A DNA stretch of 64,000 bases from Streptomyces tubercidicus (GTDB lineage: Bacteria > Actinomycetota > Actinomycetes > Streptomycetales > Streptomycetaceae): NCBI RefSeq assembly GCF_027497495.1, contig NZ_CP114205.1, positions 6,758,001-6,822,000 of the forward strand, read 5' to 3'. Under the pieces are notes generated by a model, which searched no databases, had not been told where the DNA came from, and saw only the letters and a program-made list of their open reading frames with translations. The translations under genes and the position numbers were made by a program. Positions 1 to 8,807 of this stretch are shown here, in pieces; position 1 is the stretch's first letter, and each line of letters starts with the position of its first letter.

Positions 1-356
1 GGCTCGCCCTGTGGTACGCGGGCCGGGGCGACAGCCTGGTGCTCTGCGGCATGGCGATCTTCTGCCTCGCCAGCGGCCAGGTGGTCTCGTACACCAAGGC
101 GCGCGGCGAGGCCATCGGGCTGCCGGTGGACGTCAACGGCCTGGTGGAGCGCGCCGAGCGGCTGGTCATCACGCTGGTCGCCTGCGGCCTGTCGGGCCTG
201 CACGCCTTCGGGGTGCCGGGAGTCGAGATCCTGCTGCCGATCGCCCTGTGGGTCGTCGGCATCGGCAGCGCGGTCACCCTGGGCCAGCGCGTGGTAACGG
301 TACGACGGGAGTCGGCCGAGGCCGACGCCATGGCACAAGGGGGGAACAGCGCATGA
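1..356 (+). CDS. pgsA: Phosphatidylinositol phosphate synthase, C-terminal part (5' end outside window)
   Basis: This is the 3' part of a gene that begins before the window; the frame is open from base 3 to the TGA at 354-356. The visible protein of about 117 residues is hydrophobic, with at least two membrane segments (around GMAIFCLASGQVVSY and ILLPIALWVVGIGSAVTL), and ends in a short polar tail. The stretch KARGEAIGLPVDVNGLVERAER fits the last part of the CDP-alcohol phosphatidyltransferase fold. That catalytic motif itself (DGxxAR...G...D) would lie upstream and is not visible. The stop overlaps the ATG of the PIM acyltransferase gene, which is followed by pimA. This context supports phosphatidylinositol phosphate synthase, the first step towards PI and PI mannosides, over phosphatidylglycerophosphate synthase. 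Family is confident; exact substrate is inferred from the neighbours. Confidence 0.8.
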   Translation, partial: LALWYAGRGDSLVLCGMAIFCLASGQVVSYTKARGEAIGLPVDVNGLVERAERLVITLVACGLSGLHAFGVPGVEILLPIALWVVGIGSAVTLGQRVVTVRRESAEADAMAQGGNSA

Positions 357-1336
357 GCCCGCGCAGGAACGGCCGGCCGTTGATCGACACGGAGAAGCTG
401 TCGGAGGCGCTCTACGCCCTGGGCTGGAGCACCGTCAAGAAGCTGCCCGAAGGCGCCGCCGTACGGCTCGGCCGCCGGATCGCCGACATCGCCTGGAAGC
501 GCCGCGGCAAGGGCGTCCTCCGCCTGGAGTCGAACCTCGCCCGGGTCGTCCCGGACGCCACACCGCAGCGGCTCGCCGAGCTCTCCCGGGCCGGGATGCG
601 CTCGTACATGCGCTACTGGATGGAGTCCTTCCGACTGCCGGCCTGGAGCAAGGACCGGATAAGGGCGGGTTTCACCCCCGAGGACGTGCATTACCTGGAG
701 GACGGGCTCAAGAGCGGCCGTGGCGTCATCCTGGCGCTGCCCCACATGGGCAACTACGACCTCGCGGGCGCCTGGGTCACCACCAAGCTCGGCGTCCCCT
801 TCACCACCGTCGCCCAGCGCCTCAAGCCGGAAACCCTCTACGACCGCTTCGTCGCCTACCGCGAGGGCCTGGGCATGGAGGTGCTGCCGCACGAAGGCGG
901 TGCCGCCTTCGGCACGCTGGCCCGGCGGCTGCGGGCCGGCGGCCTGGTCTGCCTGGTCGCGGACCGTGATCTGTCCGCCTCCGGAATACCGGTCAAGTTC
1001 TTCGGCGAGGCCACGAAGATGCCGGCCGGCCCCGCCGCCCTCGCCGTCCAGACCGGCGCCATGCTGCTGCCCGTCACCCTCTGGTACGACGACACCCCCG
1101 TCATGCGCGGCCGGGTCCACCCGGAGATCGAGGTCCCCGAGACCGGCACCCGCGCCGAGCAGGCCGCCCAGATGACCCAGACCCTCGCCGACGCCTTCGC
1201 CTCCGGCATCGCCGACCACCCCGAGGACTGGCACATGCTCCAGCGGCTCTGGCTCGCCGACCTGGAACCGCGCGAGCAGCCCGCCGCCCCGGGCGGCTCC
1301 GAGGCTTCCAGAACCTCCGGATCGGAGTCCGTGTGA
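353..1336 (+). CDS. Phosphatidylinositol mannoside acyltransferase (HtrB/PatA family)
   Basis: A 327-residue membrane-associated acyltransferase. The lysophospholipid-acyltransferase signature HX4D is present as H131-MGNY-D136 in LPHMGNYDLAG, followed by the family's GGAAFGTLARRLRAGG and VADRD blocks and a C-terminal WHMLQRLW segment typical of LpxL/HtrB-like enzymes. In mycobacteria and other actinobacteria the enzyme in this position (PatA) acylates the mannose of PIM1/PIM2. The start ATG overlaps the TGA of the upstream PI-phosphate synthase gene (ATGA), and the stop overlaps the pimA GTG, so the three genes are translationally coupled. The last 25 or so residues are Pro/Ser/Gly-rich and probably disordered. 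Confidence 0.9.
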   Translation: MSPRRNGRPLIDTEKLSEALYALGWSTVKKLPEGAAVRLGRRIADIAWKRRGKGVLRLESNLARVVPDATPQRLAELSRAGMRSYMRYWMESFRLPAWSKDRIRAGFTPEDVHYLEDGLKSGRGVILALPHMGNYDLAGAWVTTKLGVPFTTVAQRLKPETLYDRFVAYREGLGMEVLPHEGGAAFGTLARRLRAGGLVCLVADRDLSASGIPVKFFGEATKMPAGPAALAVQTGAMLLPVTLWYDDTPVMRGRVHPEIEVPETGTRAEQAAQMTQTLADAFASGIADHPEDWHMLQRLWLADLEPREQPAAPGGSEASRTSGSESV

Positions 1337-2487
1337 AGATCGGCATCGTCTGCCCGTACGCCTGGGACGTCCCCGGCGGCGTGCAGTTCCACATCCGGGA
1401 CCTGGCCGACCACCTGATCCGCCTCGGCCACGAGGTCTCCGTGCTCGCCCCCGCGGACGACGAGACCCCGCTGCCGCCCTACGTGGTCTCGGCCGGCCGC
1501 GCCGTCCCCGTCCCGTACAACGGCTCGGTCGCCCGCCTCAACTTCGGCTTCCTCTCCGCCGCCCGGGTCCGCCGCTGGCTCCAGCACGGCGCCTTCGACG
1601 TCATCCACATCCACGAGCCGGCCTCGCCCTCCCTCGGCCTGCTCTCCTGCTGGGCCGCCCAGGGCCCGATCGTGGCGACCTTCCACACCTCCAACCCGCG
1701 CTCACGGGCGATGATCGCCGCCTATCCGATCCTGCAGCCCGCACTGGAGAAGATCAGCGCACGGATCGCGGTCAGCGAATACGCCCGCCGCACCCTCGTC
1801 GAACACCTCGGCGGCGATGCGGTGGTCATCCCCAACGGCGTCGACGTCGACTTCTTCGCCACCGCGGAGCCCAAGGCCGAGTGGCAGGGACGGACGATCG
1901 GCTTCATCGGCCGGATCGACGAACCGCGCAAGGGCCTGCCGGTCCTGATGAAGGCGCTGCCCACGATCCTCGCCGAGGTCCCCGACGCCCGCCTGCTCGT
2001 CGCCGGCCGCGGCGACGAAGCGGAGGCCGTCGCGGAGCTGCCCGCCGAACTGCGCTCCCGGGTCGAATTCCTCGGCATGGTCAGCGACGAGGACAAGGCC
2101 AGGCTGCTGCGCAGCGTCGACCTCTACGTCGCGCCCAACACGGGCGGCGAATCCTTCGGCATCATCCTCGTAGAGGCGATGTCGGCCGGCGCCCCCGTCC
2201 TGGCCAGCGACCTCGACGCCTTCGCCCAGGTCCTCGACCAGGGCGAGGCCGGCGAACTCTTCACCAACGAAGACACCGAGGCGCTCGCCGCTGCGGCCGT
2301 ACGACTTCTTGGTGACCCGGCTCGTCTCGCGGAGCTGCGGGAGCGGGGCGCCCGCCATGTGCGGCGCTTCGACTGGTCGACGGTCGGGGCCGACATCCTC
2401 GCCGTCTACGAGACCGTGACCACGGGGGCGGCGTCCGTGGCCACCGACGAGAGGGTGGGCTTGCGGGCTCGCCGCTGGCTGCCGTAA
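1333..2487 (+). CDS. pimA: Phosphatidylinositol alpha-mannosyltransferase PimA
   Basis: A 384-residue GT4-family retaining glycosyltransferase with the GT-B fold. The N-terminal domain begins MKIGIVCPYAWDVPGGVQFH, with the glycine loop expected at the GDP-mannose site. The C-terminal domain carries the EX7E signature E273...E281 in GGESFGIILVEAMSAG. PimA transfers mannose from GDP-mannose to the inositol ring of phosphatidylinositol at the inner face of the membrane. The GTG start overlaps the preceding stop by four bases (GTGA). The gene ends directly before a long composite palindrome that starts 8 bp after the stop. The C-terminal 25 residues are less conserved in character. Assignment is firm from motifs plus the PI-phosphate synthase/acyltransferase/PimA order. 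Confidence 0.93.
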   Translation: MKIGIVCPYAWDVPGGVQFHIRDLADHLIRLGHEVSVLAPADDETPLPPYVVSAGRAVPVPYNGSVARLNFGFLSAARVRRWLQHGAFDVIHIHEPASPSLGLLSCWAAQGPIVATFHTSNPRSRAMIAAYPILQPALEKISARIAVSEYARRTLVEHLGGDAVVIPNGVDVDFFATAEPKAEWQGRTIGFIGRIDEPRKGLPVLMKALPTILAEVPDARLLVAGRGDEAEAVAELPAELRSRVEFLGMVSDEDKARLLRSVDLYVAPNTGGESFGIILVEAMSAGAPVLASDLDAFAQVLDQGEAGELFTNEDTEALAAAAVRLLGDPARLAELRERGARHVRRFDWSTVGADILAVYETVTTGAASVATDERVGLRARRWLP

Positions 2488-2494
2488 GGCTGGC

Positions 2495-3000
2495 TTCCCA
2501 CGTGTTTGGCTGCCCCGCCGTGGTTGTTGCTCGCCGTTTGTTGCCCGCTTGCGCGGTGCACCCGCCGTGGCGCCTGCGGCGGGCCGGGTGGTTGTCGGGT
2601 GCGGTGACGGACCTCCGGGGCCGGTGTGTGGGACTGCTTCGCTTTACGTCCCACACACCGGCCCCTCCGGCCCGTCCCCTCCCGTTGGGGAGAAGGTGAA
2701 CGTGGGTGGGGGCTGGCGTCCGTGGGACGTTTCTCTCCTGCTGCGCGAGGAGCGGTGGACCACCGGCGTGCACTCCCACCAGGGTTTTTCCACCCTCCAA
2801 CGGGAGGGGACGGGCCGGAGCGGGTGGGGTGCCGGACGTAAAGCGAAGCAGTCCGGCACCCCACCCGCGGAGGTCCGTCACCGCACCCCGACAGCCCCGC
2901 GCAGCGGCACCGCCCGCCGCAGGCGCCACGGTGGGACAGCCGAAGACGCGGGCAGAACGCAAAGCGCAGCGAAACGGCGGGGCAGCCAAACACGTGGGAA
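2495..3000. repeat. Composite inverted repeat with two covarying hairpins and complementary loops
   Basis: This element fills most of the 547-bp gap after pimA. Two copies of a roughly 200-bp unit face each other: 2495-2688 and 2797-3000, with a spacer of about 108 bp. The outermost 26 bp (2495-2520 and 2975-3000) are perfect inverted repeats. Inner shared blocks include 2665-2688 against 2797-2820. Each unit contains a perfect 18-bp hairpin with a 13-base loop: stem 2617-2634/2648-2665 with loop TGCTTCGCTTTAC, and stem 2820-2837/2851-2868 with loop GTAAAGCGAAGCA. The two loops are exact reverse complements. The two stems differ at about six positions, but each stays fully paired. No protein-coding frame there looks real and no target duplication is obvious. 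It could be a non-autonomous palindromic repeat family, a structured RNA, or a terminator-like barrier. Confidence 0.85.
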
Positions 3001-3034
3001 TCCCACGCGCGACAGCCGCGTAAGGTGACGCGGT

Positions 3035-3580
3035 GTGACCACGTTCATTTGGATCGCCGCCGCGATCGTCCTCATTGGCATCTACCTCAGCTGGACGGCT
3101 GGGCGGCTCGATCGGCTGCATGCGCGGATTGACGCGGCCAGGGCGGCCCTGGACGCGCAGCTGTTGCGGCGGGCTTCCGTTGCGCAGGAGGTGGGTACGT
3201 CGGGGGTTCTCGACCCGGCCGCCTCGATCGTGCTCTATCAGGCCGCGCATGAGGCCCGGCAGGCTGAGGAGGACCATCGGGAGGTCGCGGAGAGTGAGCT
3301 GAGCCAGGCGTTGCGGGCGATTTTCGCGGAGGAGGCGCAGCTGGAGGCCCTGCGGGAGGCGCCCGGTGGGGAGCAGTCGGTCAGTGAGCTCACCGCCGCG
3401 GTGCGCCGTGTCCCGATGGCCCGCCGGTTCCACAACGACGCCGTACGGGCGGCGCGCGCGGTCCGCCGCCACCGGGTGGTGCGCTATTTGCGGCTGGCCG
3501 GGCATGCGCCGTTTCCGCTGGCCTTCGAGATGGATGACGAGCCGCCGGCCGTGCTGGACGACCGGTCGGCCGGGAACTGA
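3035..3580 (+). CDS. LemA-like membrane protein
   Basis: A 181-residue protein with one N-terminal membrane segment (residues about 3-20, TFIWIAAAIVLIGIYLSW) followed by helical, charged sequence. The block RLDRLHARIDAARAALDAQLLRRASVAQEV closely resembles the start of the LemA domain, where a membrane segment leads into an NxVxxAWxxIDvqLkRR helix. The middle and C-terminal helices (EARQAEEDHREVAESELSQALRAI and the later AARAVRRHRVVRYL) also suit a helical bundle. The GTG start follows AAGGTGA at 3022-3028. The function of LemA-type proteins is not settled. Its neighbours (PIM synthesis upstream, pdxST downstream) do not define a role, and the palindromic element separates it from pimA. Confidence 0.75.
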   Translation: MTTFIWIAAAIVLIGIYLSWTAGRLDRLHARIDAARAALDAQLLRRASVAQEVGTSGVLDPAASIVLYQAAHEARQAEEDHREVAESELSQALRAIFAEEAQLEALREAPGGEQSVSELTAAVRRVPMARRFHNDAVRAARAVRRHRVVRYLRLAGHAPFPLAFEMDDEPPAVLDDRSAGN

Positions 3581-3730
3581 GCCGGGCGGCGGGTGCCGGT
3601 GGCGGGGGCCGCAGACGGCGACTCCCGGCGGTGACGAGCCACTGACCTGTAATTGGCCCTTTTCCCGGGCCACTCACCAACGGTTGTGTGGGCGCATCAG
3701 TACAGCCACCCGCACTGAGTGAGGTCAACC
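3581..3730 (+). promoter_or_regulatory. Intergenic region before pdxS
   Basis: About 150 bp separate the LemA-like gene from pdxS. It contains a small GGCCC/GGGCC hairpin around 3654-3672 that could end upstream transcription. No confident -35/-10 pair could be picked by eye, although a promoter for pdxST is expected here. A GTGAGG ribosome-binding site at 3719-3724 decides the pdxS start. Confidence 0.35.
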
Positions 3731-4642
<912 letters not shown>

Positions 4643-4650
4643 GACGGCAG

Positions 4651-5244
4651 ATGAGCACCCCCACCATCGGTGTGCTGGCCCTCCAGGGCGACGTCCGTGA
4701 GCACCTCACCGTGCTCGCCGAGGCGGACGCCCTGGCCCGGCCGGTGCGTCGCCCCGAGGAGCTGGACGGGATCGACGGTCTGGTCATCCCGGGCGGCGAG
4801 TCCACCACGATGTCCAAGCTGGCCGTCACCTTCGGCATGCTGGAGCCGTTGCGGGCGTTCGTCCGCGCGGGCAAGCCGGTCTACGGCACCTGCGCGGGCA
4901 TGATCATGGTCGCCGACAAGCTGCTGGACGCCCGGGAGGACCAGGAGACGTTCGGCGGCGTCGACATGATCGTGCGCCGTAACGCCTTCGGGCGGCAGAA
5001 CGAGTCGTTCGAGGCGGCCATCGACGTCGCCGGGATCCCCGGCGGACCGGTCGAGGGCGTCTTCATCCGGGCGCCCTGGGTCGAGTCGGTCGGCGGCGCG
5101 GTCGAGGTCCTGGCGACGTATGACGGGCACACCGTGGCCGTGCGGCAGGGTAACGTCCTCGCCACGTCTTTCCACCCGGAACTCACCGGCGACCACCGGG
5201 TCCACGCCCTGTTCGTGGACATGGTGCGGCGGGCCCGGGACTGA
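4651..5244 (+). CDS. pdxT: Pyridoxal 5'-phosphate synthase glutaminase subunit PdxT
   Basis: A 197-residue class I glutamine amidotransferase that hydrolyses glutamine and channels ammonia to PdxS. The catalytic triad is readable: C81 in YGTCAGM, and H175 and E177 in TSFHPEL near the C-terminus. The PdxT-specific GGES motif is at 48-51 (IPGGESTTM). Length and motif spacing are normal. It begins 8 bp after pdxS and must act with it as a complex. A short GC hairpin (5258-5277) follows. Confidence 0.97.
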   Translation: MSTPTIGVLALQGDVREHLTVLAEADALARPVRRPEELDGIDGLVIPGGESTTMSKLAVTFGMLEPLRAFVRAGKPVYGTCAGMIMVADKLLDAREDQETFGGVDMIVRRNAFGRQNESFEAAIDVAGIPGGPVEGVFIRAPWVESVGGAVEVLATYDGHTVAVRQGNVLATSFHPELTGDHRVHALFVDMVRRARD

Positions 5245-5257
5245 TCCGGAGGGCGGG

Positions 5258-5277
5258 CCCCGGAGCTCCCTCCGGGG
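5258..5277 (+). terminator. Weak hairpin after pdxT
   Basis: A 7-bp stem (CCCCGGA/TCCGGGG) with a 6-base loop lies 13 bp after the pdxT stop. There is no U-tract, so it is only a possible terminator. Confidence 0.35.
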
Positions 5278-5300
5278 TCGTCGCCGGGTGACGGGCGGGA

Positions 5301-5331
5301 GTGACACCGCGTGACCTCGCCCCGGTAGGAT
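5301..5331 (+). promoter_or_regulatory. Possible housekeeping-type promoter for yebC
   Basis: TAGGAT at 5326-5331 matches the -10 pattern of the main Streptomyces sigma factor. GTGACA at 5301-5306 is a fair -35, but the 19-bp spacing is long. It sits about 45 bp before the yebC ATG. This is pattern matching only. Confidence 0.35.
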
Positions 5332-5377
5332 CTGAGGCGTTCGTTTCAGACGTTGGTTACGCGAAGGAGACAGGCGG

Positions 5378-6130
5378 ATGTCCGGCCACTCTAAATGGGC
5401 TACGACGAAGCACAAGAAGGCCGTGATCGATGCCAAGCGCGGCAAGCTCTTCGCGAAGCTGATCAAGAACATCGAGGTCGCGGCCCGTACGGGCGGCGCC
5501 GACCCGGACGGCAACCCCACGCTCTTCGACGCCATTCAGAAGGCCAAGAAGAGCTCGGTGCCCAACAAGAACATCGACTCCGCGGTCAAGCGCGGTGCGG
5601 GTCTTGAGGCCGGCGGAGCCGACTACGAGACCATCATGTACGAGGGGTACGGCCCCAACGGTGTCGCGGTGCTCATCGAGTGCCTCACCGACAACCGCAA
5701 CCGCGCCGCCTCGGACGTCCGCGTCGCCATGACCCGCAACGGCGGTTCGATGGCCGACCCGGGTTCGGTGTCGTACCTGTTCAACCGCAAGGGCGTGGTG
5801 ATCGTCCCCAAGGGTGAACTGTCCGAGGACGACGTCCTGGGCGCGGTCCTGGACGCCGGCGCCGAAGAGGTCAACGACCTCGGCGAGTCCTTCGAGGTGC
5901 TCAGCGAGGCCACCGACCTGGTCGCGGTCCGTTCGGCCCTCCAGGAGTCCGGTATCGACTACGACTCCGCCGACGCCAACTTCGTCCCGACCATGCAGGT
6001 CGAGCTGGAGGAAGAGGGCGCGCGCAAGATCTTCAAGCTGATCGACGCGCTGGAGGACAGCGACGACGTGCAGAACGTCTTCGCCAACTTCGATGTCTCG
6101 GACGATGTGATGGCCAAGGTCGACGCCTGA
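5378..6130 (+). CDS. yebC: YebC/TACO1-family protein
   Basis: A 250-residue protein of the YebC/TACO1/PmpR family. The N-terminus MSGHSKWATTKHKKAVIDAKRG is the family hallmark, and GNPTLFDAIQKAKKSSVPNKNI and YEGYGPNGVAVLIECLTDNRNR follow as expected. Members have been described both as transcriptional regulators and as translation factors helping ribosomes at difficult (for example proline-rich) stretches. The sequence cannot decide between these roles. GAAGGAGA lies upstream of the ATG. It is directly upstream of ruvCAB, a very common arrangement, but a strong hairpin (6155-6189) separates them. Confidence 0.95.
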   Translation: MSGHSKWATTKHKKAVIDAKRGKLFAKLIKNIEVAARTGGADPDGNPTLFDAIQKAKKSSVPNKNIDSAVKRGAGLEAGGADYETIMYEGYGPNGVAVLIECLTDNRNRAASDVRVAMTRNGGSMADPGSVSYLFNRKGVVIVPKGELSEDDVLGAVLDAGAEEVNDLGESFEVLSEATDLVAVRSALQESGIDYDSADANFVPTMQVELEEEGARKIFKLIDALEDSDDVQNVFANFDVSDDVMAKVDA

Positions 6131-6154
6131 GCGGCGCGGCACACTCGGTCGACT

Positions 6155-6189
6155 GACGGGCCGGCGGGGACACACCCCGCCGGCCCGTC
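6155..6189 (+). terminator. Strong hairpin after yebC
   Basis: A perfect 15-bp stem (GACGGGCCGGCGGGG and its complement) with loop ACACA, followed by GGTTTGT. It lies 25 bp after the yebC stop and before ruvC. Confidence 0.8.
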
Positions 6190-6281
6190 GGTTTGTCAGT
6201 GGCAGCCATTACTGTGCTGATCAGGGGGCATGCGCTTCCGAGGCAGGCACAGCTGACCGATACGGCGAGGGGCGGGGACCG

Positions 6282-6854
6282 ATGAAGGTGCTGGGGGTGG
6301 ACCCGGGGCTGACGCGCTGCGGGGTCGGGGTGGTCGACGGGGTCGCGGGGCGTCCGCTGACGATGGTCGGCGTCGGCGTCGTCCGTACGCCCGCGGACGC
6401 CGATATCGCCCAGCGCCTGGTCGAGATCGAGCGCGGGATAGACGCCTGGCTCGACGAGCACCGCCCCGAGTACGTCGCCGTGGAGCGGGTCTTCAGCCAG
6501 CACAACGTCCGTACGGTCATGGGCACCGCCCAGGCCAGCGCGGTCGCCATGCTGTGCGCGGCCCGTCGTGGGCTGCCGGTCGCGCTGCACACCCCCAGTG
6601 AGGTCAAGGCCGCCGTCACGGGATCGGGACGGGCCGACAAGGCCCAGATCGGGGCGATGGTGACCCGTCTGCTGCGGCTCGACGCGCCACCGAAACCAGC
6701 CGACGCCGCCGATGCCCTCGCCCTCGCCATCTGCCACATCTGGCGCGCCCCCGCGGTCAACCGCCTCCAGCAGGCGCATGCCGCGGCCCGCCGCGCCGCT
6801 CCCGTTCGCACCCCCGGCGTCCGCCGGGCGACACCCCAGAAGGGCACCCGATGA
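6282..6854 (+). CDS. ruvC: Holliday junction resolvase RuvC
   Basis: A 190-residue endonuclease that cuts Holliday junctions symmetrically, guided by RuvAB. All four acidic catalytic residues are present: D7 (LGVDPGLTRCG), E68 (VAVERVFSQHN), and D141 and D144 (KPADAADALALAICH). The C-terminal tail after about residue 160 is Arg/Ala-rich and longer than in E. coli. The stop overlaps the ruvA ATG (ATGA), so ruvC and ruvA are coupled. Confidence 0.97.
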   Translation: MKVLGVDPGLTRCGVGVVDGVAGRPLTMVGVGVVRTPADADIAQRLVEIERGIDAWLDEHRPEYVAVERVFSQHNVRTVMGTAQASAVAMLCAARRGLPVALHTPSEVKAAVTGSGRADKAQIGAMVTRLLRLDAPPKPADAADALALAICHIWRAPAVNRLQQAHAAARRAAPVRTPGVRRATPQKGTR

Positions 6855-7471
6855 TCGCCTTCGTCTCCGGGCCGGTCGCGGCCCTCGCCCCGGACTCCGC
6901 CGTCGTCGAGGTCGGCGGTATCGGCATGGCCGTCCAGTGCACCCCGGACACCCTCTCCGGGCTGCGCATCGGCCAGCAGGCCAAGCTCGCCACCTCCCTC
7001 GTCGTCCGCGAGGACTCGCTCACCCTCTACGGCTTCGCCGACGACGACGAGCGGCAGACCTTCGAGCTGCTGCAGACCGCCAGCGGTGTCGGGCCCCGGC
7101 TCGCCCAGGCGATGCTCGCGGTGCACTCCCCGGACGCGCTGCGGCTGGCCGTCGCCACCGGTGACGAGAAGGCGCTCACGGCCGTGCCAGGCATCGGCAA
7201 GAAGGGCGCGCAGAAGCTGCTCCTGGAGTTCAAGGACCGGCTGGGGGAGCCGGTGGGCAGCGGCCGTGCGGGCGTCGGCAGCGCCGTCACGGCCGGCTGG
7301 CGCGACCAGCTGCACGCCGCCCTGATCGGCCTCGGCTATGCCACCCGCGAGGCGGACGAGGCGGTCGCCGCGGTCACCCCGCAGGCCGAGGCCGCGGTCG
7401 CCAAGGGCGGCGCGCCCCAGGTGCCGCAGCTGCTGAAGGCCGCCCTGCAGACCCTGAACCGCGCCCGATGA
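6851..7471 (+). CDS. ruvA: Holliday junction DNA helicase subunit RuvA
   Basis: A 206-residue protein whose tetramer holds the four-way junction and loads RuvB. The N-terminal OB-fold (IAFVSGPVAALAPDSAVVEVGG) is followed by helix-hairpin-helix repeats (LLQTASGVGPRLAQAML and ALTAVPGIGKKGAQKLLLEF). A variable linker leads to the C-terminal domain III that contacts RuvB (LIGLGYATREADEAV). The ATG overlaps the ruvC stop. An 82-bp gap precedes ruvB. Confidence 0.97.
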   Translation: MIAFVSGPVAALAPDSAVVEVGGIGMAVQCTPDTLSGLRIGQQAKLATSLVVREDSLTLYGFADDDERQTFELLQTASGVGPRLAQAMLAVHSPDALRLAVATGDEKALTAVPGIGKKGAQKLLLEFKDRLGEPVGSGRAGVGSAVTAGWRDQLHAALIGLGYATREADEAVAAVTPQAEAAVAKGGAPQVPQLLKAALQTLNRAR

Positions 7472-7553
7472 CCGCCGCTCCCCGGGCCGCGCGCCCCCGA
7501 CCGTTCGACCACGCAGGCGGCCCGGCCGCCCCGACCCCGCGAGGCAATCCGCA

Positions 7554-8645
7554 GTGAACTGGGACGACACCGCACCACCCACCAGCGAGGACAGCGCCGC
7601 GGGCGCGCCCGACCGGCTGGTCGGGGCCGACGCGGACGGTGAGGACACCGCCGTCGAGGCCGCGCTGCGGCCCAAGGACCTGGAGGAATTCGTCGGCCAG
7701 GAGCGGGTGCGCGAACAGCTCGACCTGGTCCTGCGCGCCGCCCGCGCCCGCGGCGCCACCGCCGACCACGTCCTGCTGTCCGGCGCGCCGGGCCTCGGCA
7801 AGACGACCCTCTCGATGATCATCGCCGCTGAGATGGGCGCCCCGATCCGCATCACCTCCGGCCCGGCCATCCAGCACGCCGGTGACCTCGCCGCGATCCT
7901 CTCCTCCCTCCAGGAGGGCGAGGTGCTCTTCCTCGACGAGATCCACCGGATGTCCCGGCCCGCCGAGGAAATGCTCTATATGGCGATGGAGGACTTCCGC
8001 GTCGACGTGATCGTCGGCAAGGGCCCGGGAGCCACCGCCATCCCGCTCGAACTCCCCCCGTTCACCCTGGTCGGCGCCACGACCCGGGCCGGTCTGCTGC
8101 CGCCGCCGCTGCGCGACCGCTTCGGCTTCACCGCCCATATGGAGTTCTACGCCCCGGCCGAGCTGCAGCGGGTCATCCACCGCTCCGCCGGGCTGCTGGA
8201 CGTCGAGATAGAAGCGGAGGGCGCCGCCGAGATCGCCGGCCGTTCCCGCGGTACGCCCCGTATCGCCAACCGTCTGCTGCGCCGGGTCCGCGACTACGCC
8301 CAGGTGAAGGCCGACGGCGTGATCACCCGCGAGATCGCCTCCCAGGCCCTCGGGGTCTACGAGGTCGACGCCCGCGGCCTGGACCGCCTCGACCGCGCCG
8401 TGCTCACGGCCCTGCTCAAGCTGTTCGGCGGCGGCCCGGTGGGCCTGTCCACCCTCGCGGTCGCGGTGGGGGAGGAGCGCGAGACGGTCGAGGAGGTCGC
8501 CGAGCCGTTCCTCGTACGGGAAGGACTGCTGGCCAGGACCCCCAGGGGCCGGATCGCGACCCCGGCGGCCTGGGACCACCTGGGGCTCGTCCCGCCGCAG
8601 CAGCGGGCGGGCGCCGGCGGACAGCAGGGCTTGTTCGGAGCGTGA
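7554..8645 (+). CDS. ruvB: Holliday junction branch-migration ATPase RuvB
   Basis: A 363-residue AAA+ motor that drives branch migration with RuvA. Walker A is GAPGLGKTT (77-85, K83) and Walker B is FLDEIHR. The RuvB-specific GATTRAGLLPPPLRDRFG sensor region and the C-terminal winged-helix domain (VGLSTLAVAVGEERETVEEV...FLVREGLLARTPRGR) are present. An N-terminal extension of about 35 acidic, low-complexity residues precedes the RPKDLEEFVGQ start of the domain. The GTG at 7554 is the only start that includes it; a later start cannot be excluded. Confidence 0.96.
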   Translation: MNWDDTAPPTSEDSAAGAPDRLVGADADGEDTAVEAALRPKDLEEFVGQERVREQLDLVLRAARARGATADHVLLSGAPGLGKTTLSMIIAAEMGAPIRITSGPAIQHAGDLAAILSSLQEGEVLFLDEIHRMSRPAEEMLYMAMEDFRVDVIVGKGPGATAIPLELPPFTLVGATTRAGLLPPPLRDRFGFTAHMEFYAPAELQRVIHRSAGLLDVEIEAEGAAEIAGRSRGTPRIANRLLRRVRDYAQVKADGVITREIASQALGVYEVDARGLDRLDRAVLTALLKLFGGGPVGLSTLAVAVGEERETVEEVAEPFLVREGLLARTPRGRIATPAAWDHLGLVPPQQRAGAGGQQGLFGA

Positions 8646-8807
8646 CGGCGCGGGCACTCGCCCGGTCAGGAACTGCGGTGGGATGCTGTGCGTTGTTCCA
8701 CTGGTGGGGACTCGCCTAGACTCCGCCGATGCCGTTCGTACGGACGGCATACCCACCCCCGTATATGAGATCGCGCATCCGCGGTCGTGCGAAGGAATTT
8801 CCGTCCC

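Noticed and set aside
2502..3028. Several small open frames inside the palindromic element
   Set aside because: They are repetitive, Arg/Pro/Gly-rich and read from both arms of the inverted repeat; no ribosome-binding sites or domains.
3719..3730. Upstream GTG start for pdxS
   Set aside because: It overlaps the GTGAGG ribosome-binding site that properly serves GTG 3731.
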